A stretch of DNA of 64,000 nt from Mucilaginibacter_A sp964251965 (GTDB lineage Bacteria; Bacteroidota; Bacteroidia; Sphingobacteriales; Sphingobacteriaceae), in contig CAXULQ010000001.1 of NCBI GenBank assembly GCA_964251965.1, positions 682,001-746,000 of the forward strand, given 5' to 3'. A program made the translations under genes and the position numbers. Positions 34,058 through 41,486 of the stretch are shown in pieces. Below the pieces are notes generated by a model that saw only the letters and a program-made list of their open reading frames with translations, was not told where the DNA came from and did not search any database. Position 1 is the first letter of the stretch. Every line of letters begins with the position of its first letter.

Positions 34058-35257
34058 ATGCAATCCACATTTTATAAACCCTTATTGCTGGGCGCAGCTA
34101 TTTTGGCAGCCACAACCATTTGTACCGCACAGACCGGGAAACCAGTAGAAACCAATTCCCCAAACAGTCAGTACAAACCAGCCTTTGCAGGGCAAACCCG
34201 TATTGGCAGCGTAAAGAGTAAAACGGCTTATACCGCTACGGTCATCAATACGAAACTCGAAAGCCCCTGGGGCATCCATGTTTTGCCAGACGGGCGATTG
34301 CTGATCAGTAGTAAACCGGGAATTATGCAGATCGTTAAAACCGACGGTCAGATTGATAAAACCATTACAGGTTTCCCCGCTGTGCAGTATGAAGGACAGG
34401 GCGGTTTGCTGGATGTAAACATTGATCCTGACTTTACCAAAAACCGCATGGTTTACTGGACTTACGCCCAACCCGGCAACGGTGCCACTCTTGCGGTAGC
34501 CAAAGGCAAACTTTCTACCGATGAAACCAAGCTAACCAACGTAAGCGTGATATTTGAGGCCAGCCCGCGTTACAAAGGTTCCGGCCAGTTTGGTTCGCGC
34601 CTGGTGTTTGACAAGCAAGGCAATCTTTTTGTTACCTCTGGCGACCGTCAGGCCAATGATATCCGCGTGAAGGCACAAGACCTGGATGCAACCACCGGAA
34701 AAATCATCCATATCACTAAACAAGGTAAGCCGGTTGCCGGTAATCCCTTTATCGGTAAAGCCAATGCCAAGCCCGAAATATACGCCTACGGTTTTCGTAA
34801 CGAGGATGGCCTGGCGATAAACCCGGTTACAGGCGAGCTTTGGGAAACAGAGTTTGGCCCGCGTGGCGGCGACGAAGTTAATCTAATCAAACGCGGTGGC
34901 AACTACGGCTGGCCTTACGTTACCTACGGTATTGAATACAGCGGCAAGCCTGTTTATGATGCGATCCAGCAGAAAGCGGGTACGATACAGCCGGTTTATT
35001 ATTGGGACCCGGTTATTTCGCCAGGCTGCATGATGTTTTACACAGGCAACATCGCCGAGTGGAAAAACAACATCTTCATCGGTGCATTGAGCGGGTCGCA
35101 CATCATCCGCTTAGTTATTAAAAACAACAAAGTAGTAGGCGAAGAACATTTATTGGCCGATAAAAACGAACGCTGGCGTTGTATCGCTACCGGTAAAGAC
35201 GGTGCTATTTATGCCGGTACAGATAGCGGGAAGTTATATAAGATCGCTAAGCAGTAA
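34058..35257 (+). CDS. PQQ-dependent sugar dehydrogenase (GSDH family)
   Basis: I start at MQSTFYKPLLLGAAILAATTICTAQ (34058), a clear signal peptide; the frame runs from 33959. The 399-residue product is a six-bladed propeller of the soluble glucose/aldose dehydrogenase type: LESPWGIHVLPDGRLLISSKPG, GQGGLLDVNIDPDF, GSRLVFDKQGNLFVTSGDR, YAYGFRNEDGLAINPVTGELWETEFGPRGGDEVNLI and NYGWPYVTYG. It oxidises aldoses in the periplasm using PQQ and passes electrons to a carrier. It is one of three GSDH-family genes in this window. Confidence 0.92.
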   Translation: MQSTFYKPLLLGAAILAATTICTAQTGKPVETNSPNSQYKPAFAGQTRIGSVKSKTAYTATVINTKLESPWGIHVLPDGRLLISSKPGIMQIVKTDGQIDKTITGFPAVQYEGQGGLLDVNIDPDFTKNRMVYWTYAQPGNGATLAVAKGKLSTDETKLTNVSVIFEASPRYKGSGQFGSRLVFDKQGNLFVTSGDRQANDIRVKAQDLDATTGKIIHITKQGKPVAGNPFIGKANAKPEIYAYGFRNEDGLAINPVTGELWETEFGPRGGDEVNLIKRGGNYGWPYVTYGIEYSGKPVYDAIQQKAGTIQPVYYWDPVISPGCMMFYTGNIAEWKNNIFIGALSGSHIIRLVIKNNKVVGEEHLLADKNERWRCIATGKDGAIYAGTDSGKLYKIAKQ

Positions 35258-35284
35258 ATCATTGCCGAATAAAAAAAACCTGCA

Positions 35285-35340
35285 ACAAAAATCAGACAAA
35301 GGGTTAAGCAACTCTAATTTGTCTGGTTTTTTGTTTTTCA
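35285..35340 (+). terminator. Terminator of PQQ dehydrogenase
   Basis: ATCAGACAAA pairs with TTTGTCTGGT across a 17-base loop, followed by TTTTTTGTTTTT, about 35 bp after the stop. Confidence 0.8.
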
Positions 35341-35419
35341 ATACCTGCGGTAACGGATATCTTTTGCAGCATTTAGTTTTTTACGGTTGTACCCTATTTC
35401 GATATTTTGGATGCTTCTT

Positions 35420-35602
35420 TTATCGGTTGTTTTTCATCTCCGTACTGTCAACCAGAGCTTGTTGAAGGATTGCACTGCCGTAAGTTTCAAAATCTAAACC
35501 TGGAGAAAACCGAACCAGAAAATCAACATCGCTTTTAGGGTTCATTGTACCAGATGCGGCACTACCGAACAAACAGGCTTGCTTTACGTTGTACAAACGC
35601 AT
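35420..35602 (-). pseudogene. Nucleotidyltransferase (MNT-type) fragment
   Basis: 60 codons carrying only the core of a minimal nucleotidyltransferase: CLFGSAASGTMNPKSDVDFLVRF, i.e. the GSx10DxD catalytic motif of HEPN-MNT antitoxin-type proteins, then DFETYG. The usual 40 or so C-terminal residues are replaced by an unrelated tail, and upstream in frame (TFTQIKKL) there is no ATG before a stop. The stop codon lies inside the 12-mer at 35411-35422, and a degraded MITE end begins about 40 bp upstream. Most likely a remnant of a toxin-antitoxin pair. Confidence 0.7.
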
Positions 35603-35639
35603 CAGCTTTTTAATTTGTGTAAAGGTTATCTTTAATTAG

Positions 35640-35712
35640 AACTTGCATTATCGTTACAAATTATAGATCATTTAAGTCCTAAGCTAAGAACGGGATTAAC
35701 AAATCCTATCAG
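35640..35712. mobile_element. Degraded MITE-like element, partial copy C
   Basis: CCTAAGCTAAGAACGGGATTAACAAATCCTATCAG matches, with substitutions, the right end of copies A and B (CCTAAGCTCAAAGG-ACGGGATTAACAAATCCCGACCAG). Only the right third is recognisable. Confidence 0.55.
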
Positions 35713-35837
35713 GTATGTTATTTAAGCTTTGATTTTATTGATGGTTTGACGATTGGAAGATAACCAAAAGTTTATAGTGAATTTAGTTCCTTCGAGGTAT
35801 TATCAGGAAAATCGCTTTTAAAAATTTACGCATATTT

Positions 35838-35996
35838 TTTGGCTGAGGCCTTGGCCTGCTTCTGCCAATTTACCGTTGGCTGAAGCCCAACGGCAATGAT
35901 TGAAGGGTTGGGACATTTTAAAGCAGCTAAAGGTATTCATTGCCGTCCCATTTATGGGACGGTAGCAAAAGGGTAAAAAGCGGCTTTAGCCAAAAT
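35838..35996. repeat. Composite palindromic intergenic element
   Basis: Outer ends GGCTGAGGCC and GGCTTTAGCC are inverted. Inside are two strong hairpins, CCGTTGG-CTGAAG-CCCAACGG (35873-35893) and CCGTCCCAT-TT-ATGGGACGG (35943-35962). No coding sequence was seen in 35713-36098; this element is the only structure I recognise there. Confidence 0.6.
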
Positions 35997-36098
35997 TTAC
36001 CATGCAATTATTTTAAAAGCGATTTCTTTGGAGGTATTATCTATTAAAAATGGAATATCACCATTTTAAAAAGTTTTGATCTGCTCATTTTATTTTAA

Positions 36099-36189
36099 AT
36101 GCTTCTTTTAGCACCTTAAAATGTTGAGGGTTTGTATCGATTTAAATACATCAAACCAAACACCGATTTTTATGTGCTAAAAGAAGCAT
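36099..36189. repeat. Inverted 12-mer pair, 91 bp
   Basis: ATGCTTCTTTTAGCAC and GTGCTAAAAGAAGCAT are perfect 16-bp inverted ends, the longest exact pair in the window; the 59-bp interior is A/T-rich. It lies about 85 bp before the cytochrome c gene. Confidence 0.85.
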
Positions 36190-36274
36190 GAACATTTTTT
36201 CTTGTATAAATTTAAATACACTATATCAGTTATGCTAAATAATAAGTTATTTTAAAAAAAATCAATATAAAACT

Positions 36275-36667
36275 ATGAAACAAAGATTAACCGTACTGTT
36301 AATTGTAATTACTGCTACCGTATTTTACGGATTGAACAACCATGCCTTGGCACAAACATCGCACAAAAAACCGTTGGCAAAGGGTATCCATCCTAAAAAA
36401 CCGATGTCCGATATCCAGCAAGGTGAAGCCCTGGTCGCTAAATCTGATTGCTTAAGCTGCCACAGGCTGGATGTAAAATTAATAGGGCCGTCTTACAAGG
36501 ATGTGGCCTTAAAATATCCGCCTACGGACGACAATTACAATTACCTGATTGCAAAAATTATGAATGGCGGAAGTGGCGTCTGGGGTCCGGTTGACATGTC
36601 GCCGCACCCAACACTAAAATCCACTGATGTTAAAAAGATGGTAAAATATATTTTAAGCATTAAATAA
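36275..36667 (+). CDS. Exported c-type cytochrome
   Basis: 130 residues. A signal peptide (about 1-27, ending ALAQT) is followed by one haem-binding CLSCH (about 68-72) in ALVAKSDCLSCHRLDVKLIGPSYKDVALKYPP, and a distal Met in WGPVDMSPHP. It is a small class I (c551/c552-like) carrier. Its place 48 bp before the TonB receptor and near a PQQ dehydrogenase suggests it could accept electrons from that enzyme. Confidence 0.92.
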   Translation: MKQRLTVLLIVITATVFYGLNNHALAQTSHKKPLAKGIHPKKPMSDIQQGEALVAKSDCLSCHRLDVKLIGPSYKDVALKYPPTDDNYNYLIAKIMNGGSGVWGPVDMSPHPTLKSTDVKKMVKYILSIK

Positions 36668-36715
36668 GCATCTGCAACCAGAGAGTTTAATAATAACAGA
36701 GAGACTATACAACGA

Positions 36716-39142
36716 ATGAGATTTTTTATAAATGAATGCTTAATATCAGTACTGTTTAAGGATTTGCAAACTCTAACCCGCTTTAAAAATATATGCGGCG
36801 GTATGATCATGATATTCGCGATGTGGTTACCTACCGCTGTAAAGGCGCAGGTAACAACAATTACCGGCAGCGTTTACCATAACAATCATGAAGTTGTTCC
36901 CGGTGCAATGGTTTATTTACTAAACACCAATTTAACCACAAGTACGAATACAAATGGTGAGTTTAAATTTCAGAACCTGCCGACTGGAAAGTACACCATC
37001 CGGGTAAGTGCGGCAGGATATGCAACGCTTATCAAAGAAATCGATTTAAAAAACGGAGAGAAAATCGATTTAACACTTACTGAAGCCACGAGGCAACTGG
37101 ATGAAGTCATCGTTTCCGCCCAAAAAAGCGATGAACAGCCGCAAAAGCTGTCTTTAAGCCTTTCAACTTTTTCGGCTCAACAAGTGCGGGATGCCAAATT
37201 GTGGAACATTAAAGATATAACGGCAATGGTGCCCAACTTAACATCAGCCAACCCGGGCGATAACCGCAATGTAACTTCTATCAGGGGGATTACCACTACC
37301 TCCTACGACCCGGCAGTGGCTACTTATATTGATGGCGTAAACCAGTTTGGTTTGGATACTTACATTGCCCAGTTAGAGGATATAGAACGCATAGAAGTTT
37401 TGCGCGGCCCGCAAGGTACTTTGTACGGGCGGAACGCTATGGGCGGCGTAATCAACATCATCACCAAACAACCGGGCAACGAAACCCGCGGCTTTGCAGA
37501 ACTTGATTTTGGCAATTATAACCAGCAGCGTTACAGTTTAGGTTTGCGCACTGCGCTGATAAAAGACAAGCTTTTTCTCGGTGCATCGGGCTTGTTTACC
37601 CGCCAGGATGGTTTTTATACCAACTTGTTTAACAATACTAAATTTGATAACCAGCACAGCTTTATGGGTAACTATTATTTAAAATACTTAGCCAGCCAAA
37701 AGTTATCATTTACGCTGAATGTTAAGCATGTAGAAAACCGCAACAACGGCGCGTTTCCCTTAACTTCAGATCCGATGACTGCTTTAAGCCAGCCTTTTAC
37801 GGTTAATCAAAATAATACCACAATGCTTGTTGATAATATTTTAAACACCTCGTTATCGGTAAATTATACCGGCAGGGGCTTCAACTTCAGTTCGCAAAGT
37901 GCTTATCAATCCAACTATCGTTATTATACCAGCCCTATTGATGGTGATTTTTCTCCTATTGATGGCGTATCCATTGTTAATAATTATGGCAGCGCATTTA
38001 ATAAGGTAAAAGTAGGTACGCAGGAGTTCAGGTTCACCTCACCGGCAAACGCAAACTCCCGTTTTAACTGGGTGGGCGGCCTTTACGGGTTTTATGAAAG
38101 CAACCCGGTAAAACAAGGTGTTCATTATGGTAATGACGCCGCTTTACTGGGCGCAATTTCAGATTCCACGGGTATCAGTACCAATAAACAAAGTCTTTAC
38201 GGACTGGCTATTTTTGGACAGGGAACTTACAAGCTAAGTACCAAACTGGATGTAATCTTAGGTTTACGCTATGATTATCAGCATAATAAGGAAACTATAA
38301 AAGGCGAGTCTCAGCTTGACGGGCAGGATGCTATTGTTATTCGGACAGATACTTCATCCACAGCAAGCTTTAAAGCTTTTTCGCCTAAAGTAAGTTTGGC
38401 TTATCATATCAGCGATGAAAACAACCTGTTTGGCGGGTATAGCCGTGGTTTCAGAACGGGCGGCATTAGTCAGTTAGGTTCTGACCCAAGCCAGCCGCCC
38501 CTTTATACTTATCAACCCGAAACAAGCAATAATTTTGAGTTAGGCAGTAAAAACACGTTTTTGGATAACCGCCTCAGGGTGAATGTAACCCTGTTTTTTA
38601 CGCGGATTAACAATGCGCAAGTGCCAACACTCATTTTGCCTGATGCCATAACCATTACACGTAACGCCGGAAAATTGGAAAGCAAAGGTGCCGAGCTTGA
38701 AATGGCTATAAAACCATTGAAAGGGCTTGAGGCGGAATACAATTTCGGCTATACCCATGCCCGGTATAAATCTTTGTACCTCGCATCCAACGGTTCAGAG
38801 GTAAATTTAACCGGCAACCACCAGGTTTTTACGCCCGATGTTACTTCTATGCTGGCGTTGCAGTACAATTATGCTATCGGTACAAGCAATCTGTATAAAC
38901 TGGTCGTCCGCGGCGAATGGCGTTACCTGGGGGATGAATATTTCGACCTGGGCAACCAGGTTAAGCAAACTGCTTATCATTTATTTAACAGCAGGATCGG
39001 TATATCTGCCAAAAAAGTAAGTGTGTTTTTCTGGACGGCCAACTTATTTAACAGACACTATATAGATTATGCCTATGATTTCGGCGCGGCCCATTTAGGT
39101 AACCCGCGCACGCTGGGCGTAACTTTAAGGACTGATTTTTAA
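36716..39142 (+). CDS. TonB-dependent outer-membrane receptor
   Basis: 808 residues; MIMIFAMWLPTAVKAQ at 36803 may be the real start of the signal peptide. A CarboxypepD_reg-like domain (about 46-125, ITGSVYHNNHEVVPGAMVYLLNTNL) precedes the plug (about 135-250: TSIRGITTTSYDPAVATYIDGV, ERIEVLRGPQGTLYGRNAMGGVINIITKQPG) and a 22-strand barrel ending NLFNRHYIDYAYDFGAAHLGNPRTLGVTLRTDF. No SusD partner follows, so it is of the siderophore/cofactor receptor type; PQQ or a sugar acid are possible ligands given the neighbours, but this is inference. Confidence 0.93.
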   Translation: MRFFINECLISVLFKDLQTLTRFKNICGGMIMIFAMWLPTAVKAQVTTITGSVYHNNHEVVPGAMVYLLNTNLTTSTNTNGEFKFQNLPTGKYTIRVSAAGYATLIKEIDLKNGEKIDLTLTEATRQLDEVIVSAQKSDEQPQKLSLSLSTFSAQQVRDAKLWNIKDITAMVPNLTSANPGDNRNVTSIRGITTTSYDPAVATYIDGVNQFGLDTYIAQLEDIERIEVLRGPQGTLYGRNAMGGVINIITKQPGNETRGFAELDFGNYNQQRYSLGLRTALIKDKLFLGASGLFTRQDGFYTNLFNNTKFDNQHSFMGNYYLKYLASQKLSFTLNVKHVENRNNGAFPLTSDPMTALSQPFTVNQNNTTMLVDNILNTSLSVNYTGRGFNFSSQSAYQSNYRYYTSPIDGDFSPIDGVSIVNNYGSAFNKVKVGTQEFRFTSPANANSRFNWVGGLYGFYESNPVKQGVHYGNDAALLGAISDSTGISTNKQSLYGLAIFGQGTYKLSTKLDVILGLRYDYQHNKETIKGESQLDGQDAIVIRTDTSSTASFKAFSPKVSLAYHISDENNLFGGYSRGFRTGGISQLGSDPSQPPLYTYQPETSNNFELGSKNTFLDNRLRVNVTLFFTRINNAQVPTLILPDAITITRNAGKLESKGAELEMAIKPLKGLEAEYNFGYTHARYKSLYLASNGSEVNLTGNHQVFTPDVTSMLALQYNYAIGTSNLYKLVVRGEWRYLGDEYFDLGNQVKQTAYHLFNSRIGISAKKVSVFFWTANLFNRHYIDYAYDFGAAHLGNPRTLGVTLRTDF

Positions 39143-39228
39143 ACTGATAGTAAGCCGGCTATCAATCGTATAGAATGAAAAAATTAAGAAATAAAGAACC
39201 TGTTTAAATATTATTTAATTTGGTTACA

Positions 39229-39322
39229 ATGCTTCTTTTATCACTATAAAATTCTGTCCTTAGCTATTATATCGATACAAAAAGTATAATAAACTACTAA
39301 TTTTAGGTGATAAAAGAAGCAT
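39229..39322. repeat. Inverted 12-mer pair, 94 bp
   Basis: ATGCTTCTTTTATCAC and GTGATAAAAGAAGCAT form 16-bp perfect ends; the right copy is preceded by TTTTAG. It lies in the 328-bp gap between the TonB receptor and a PQQ dehydrogenase; the rest of the gap is A/T-rich with TATCTTTA-type promoter-like sequence near 39370. Confidence 0.85.
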
Positions 39323-39470
39323 ACAAAACAAGTCGAATAAAATTTAAATAATCATTTGGTTTCCTTGTTATCTTTACACTATTATTTCTGTTAAGGCTGA
39401 AATAAAACTGATATAAACCAAACTTATTTACAGCATAATTTTCATTATTAAATACACATTATAACATTTT

Positions 39471-40739
39471 ATGAAAAAGTTAATTCAAAACAAATTCCCT
39501 TCAAAATCAGCAAAAGCTAAGTCGGCATTAATTATCGTGTTAGCTTTAAGCCTTTCTATCGGTGTGTTTTCTTCTTATGTTACGCACAAAAGCATCAAAA
39601 AAGGTAGTATTGCCGCGGCACCTATGACTTTAAAAGTTGAAAAAATTACCGACACTTTGGAAGCACTTACCGATATGGCTTTTCCGGGTAATGGCGATGT
39701 TTGGGTTACGGAACAAGCGGGCAAAATCTGGGTGATCAGAAACGGTAAACTAAACGATGCGCCGCTGCTTGACCTGCGCAGTATCATGCTCAAAATTAAT
39801 AACGGTTATGAGGAACGCGGTTTGCTGGGGATAACCCTTCACCCGCAATTCAGTTCCAATAAAAAATTCTACGTGTTTTACAGCAGAAGGTCAACCCAGA
39901 AATTTGACCATACAGATGTTGTGGCAGAATATAAATTATTAGATGCCGACCACGTTGACCCTAAAAGCGGCCGTATTATACTTGCGGTAGAAAAGCCCGA
40001 CGGAAACCACGATGGCGGGTGCCTTAAATTTGGCCCTGATGGTTATTTGTACATCTCCTTTGGTGATGGCGGCGGGCAACACGATAAACACGGTACAATA
40101 GGGAACGGACAAAATATGAACACTTTGCTTGGTAAAATATTACGTGTGGATATCAATACCGATTCGGGTTATGTTGTACCTAAAGACAACCCTTTTGTGG
40201 GCAAGGCAGATGTAAGGCCGGAAATTTGGGCTTACGGTTTCCGTAACCCGTACAGGTTTTCTTTTGATAAGGTAACCAAACAACTATTTGCCGGAGATGT
40301 TGGCCAGGACCTTTGGGAAGAAGTTGATATTGTTAAAAAAGGGGCTAATTATGGCTGGAGGATAGTTGAAGGGACACATTGCCATAACTTTACTAATACG
40401 CCAGAAACAGGCTGCAATATTAAAGGGATTACCATGCCGATATCAGAATATGACCATAAAGAAGGTATATCTGTTATGGGCGGATATATTTACAACGGAA
40501 ATCAGTTGCCTTCCCTGAAAAGCAAATATGTATTTGCCGACTGGACAGGACCGATATTTTATCTGCAAAAATCAAATAATACCTGGCTGCGCGGTAAGAT
40601 TACCCTGCAAAACATTCCGGCCAATTTAAAAATAACCGGGATTAATGAAGATGGAGCAGGTGAGTTATACGTACTAACCAATCCGGATACGGGCCCCGGA
40701 AATAAGAAATGCGGTATCTATAAGATCGTAAAAAGTTAG
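39471..40739 (+). CDS. PQQ-dependent sugar dehydrogenase (GSDH family)
   Basis: 422 residues; an N-terminal membrane/signal segment (about 17-36, SALIIVLALSLSIGVFSSYV). Propeller signatures: LTDMAFPGNGDVWVTEQAGKIWVI, ERGLLGITLHPQF, NHDGGCLKFGPDGYLYISFGDGG (catalytic His), GKILRVDINTD, EIWAYGFRNPYRFSFDKVTKQLFAGDVGQDLWEEVDIV and NYGWRIVEGTHC. Closer to human HHIPL/bacterial Asd-like aldose dehydrogenases than the gene at 34058. Adjacent cytochrome c and TonB receptor suggest a periplasmic oxidation unit. Confidence 0.92.
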   Translation: MKKLIQNKFPSKSAKAKSALIIVLALSLSIGVFSSYVTHKSIKKGSIAAAPMTLKVEKITDTLEALTDMAFPGNGDVWVTEQAGKIWVIRNGKLNDAPLLDLRSIMLKINNGYEERGLLGITLHPQFSSNKKFYVFYSRRSTQKFDHTDVVAEYKLLDADHVDPKSGRIILAVEKPDGNHDGGCLKFGPDGYLYISFGDGGGQHDKHGTIGNGQNMNTLLGKILRVDINTDSGYVVPKDNPFVGKADVRPEIWAYGFRNPYRFSFDKVTKQLFAGDVGQDLWEEVDIVKKGANYGWRIVEGTHCHNFTNTPETGCNIKGITMPISEYDHKEGISVMGGYIYNGNQLPSLKSKYVFADWTGPIFYLQKSNNTWLRGKITLQNIPANLKITGINEDGAGELYVLTNPDTGPGNKKCGIYKIVKS

Positions 40740-40759
40740 GGCGTATAAAATTTAGATTA

Positions 40760-40807
40760 GCAGGGTTTACAGTGCTTCTTTTATGCCTGTAAACCTTGCT
40801 TTTTTTA
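40760..40807 (+). terminator. Terminator with the 12-mer in its loop
   Basis: GCAGGGTTTACAG pairs with CTGTAAACCTTGC and is followed by TTTTTTT. The loop is the one-mismatch repeat GTGCTTCTTTTA (40772-40783). With the exact copy at 40833-40844 it also forms an inverted pair, so two alternative hairpins are possible. Confidence 0.85.
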
Positions 40808-40832
40808 ATTCAGAATACCTTATTTTAGGTGA

Positions 40833-40844
40833 TAAAAGAAGCAT
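40833..40844 (+). repeat. 12-mer repeat just before a start codon
   Basis: TTTTAGGTGATAAAAGAAGCAT ends 5 bp before the ancestral ATG (40849) of the CMD-family gene. Confidence 0.75.
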
Positions 40845-40848
40845 AAAG

Positions 40849-41387
40849 ATGGCCATATCAAATTAAACAATGAAGAATTACCGGGAATTGTAGGGTTGCT
40901 TAACTACAGGCCGGAAACTGCAAAGCCTTTACTGGAGCTGGCCGAAACGTTACTGCGCGGCCCGTCAAGCCTAACCAGCGGTGAAAGGGAAATTATTGCT
41001 GCATCTGTTTCTTACTGGAACAAATGCCATTTTTGCCACACCTCACACGCCGCCGCTGCGGCAGCCCATTTAAAAAGTGGTTTGAACCTTATTGATGATA
41101 TTAAAGCGGGCTTGCCTAATACACCCGTATCCGATAAGCTAAGGGCGTTGTTGCATATTGCCCACCAGGTACAGCAAAACGGGAAGAATGTTAAGGAAAG
41201 TGATATTGAAGCTGCCCGCGGTCTTGGTGCAACCGACATCGAAATCCATGATACTGTACTGATTGCTGCTGCTTTTTGTATGTACAACCGTTATGTTGAT
41301 GGTTTAGGCACCTGGGCACCGGTGCCAAATGAAGCTTATGCAGAAATGGGTGAAAGAATGGCCCATGTTGGCTACGGAAAGTATTGA
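40849..41387 (+). pseudogene. CMD/AhpD-like peroxidase-related protein, frameshifted at codon 2-3
   Basis: The body (TTG 40896 to 41387) is a carboxymuconolactone-decarboxylase/AhpD-type protein with CHFCHTSH (redox CxxC plus His) and DTVLIAAAFCMYNRYVDGLGTW. In frame upstream lies HIKLNNEELPGIVGLLNYRPETAKPL, which family members carry after an initial Met-Ala or Met-Pro. Here ATG-GCC-ATA-TCA stands where ATG-GCn-CAT-ATC would restore it: 539 bp from ATG to stop, one short of a multiple of three. Either a one-base deletion (or sequencing error) has disabled it, or translation starts weakly at TTG 40896 with 16 residues lost. Confidence 0.7.
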
Positions 41388-41486
41388 TTTTGTTATCGGT
41401 AAAAAGAAAACTTCAATCAGGCCAAAAGCTAAACATTATTAAAAGGACAACACAAAGCTGTAATTTCCATTCTTCGATAAATTCTT

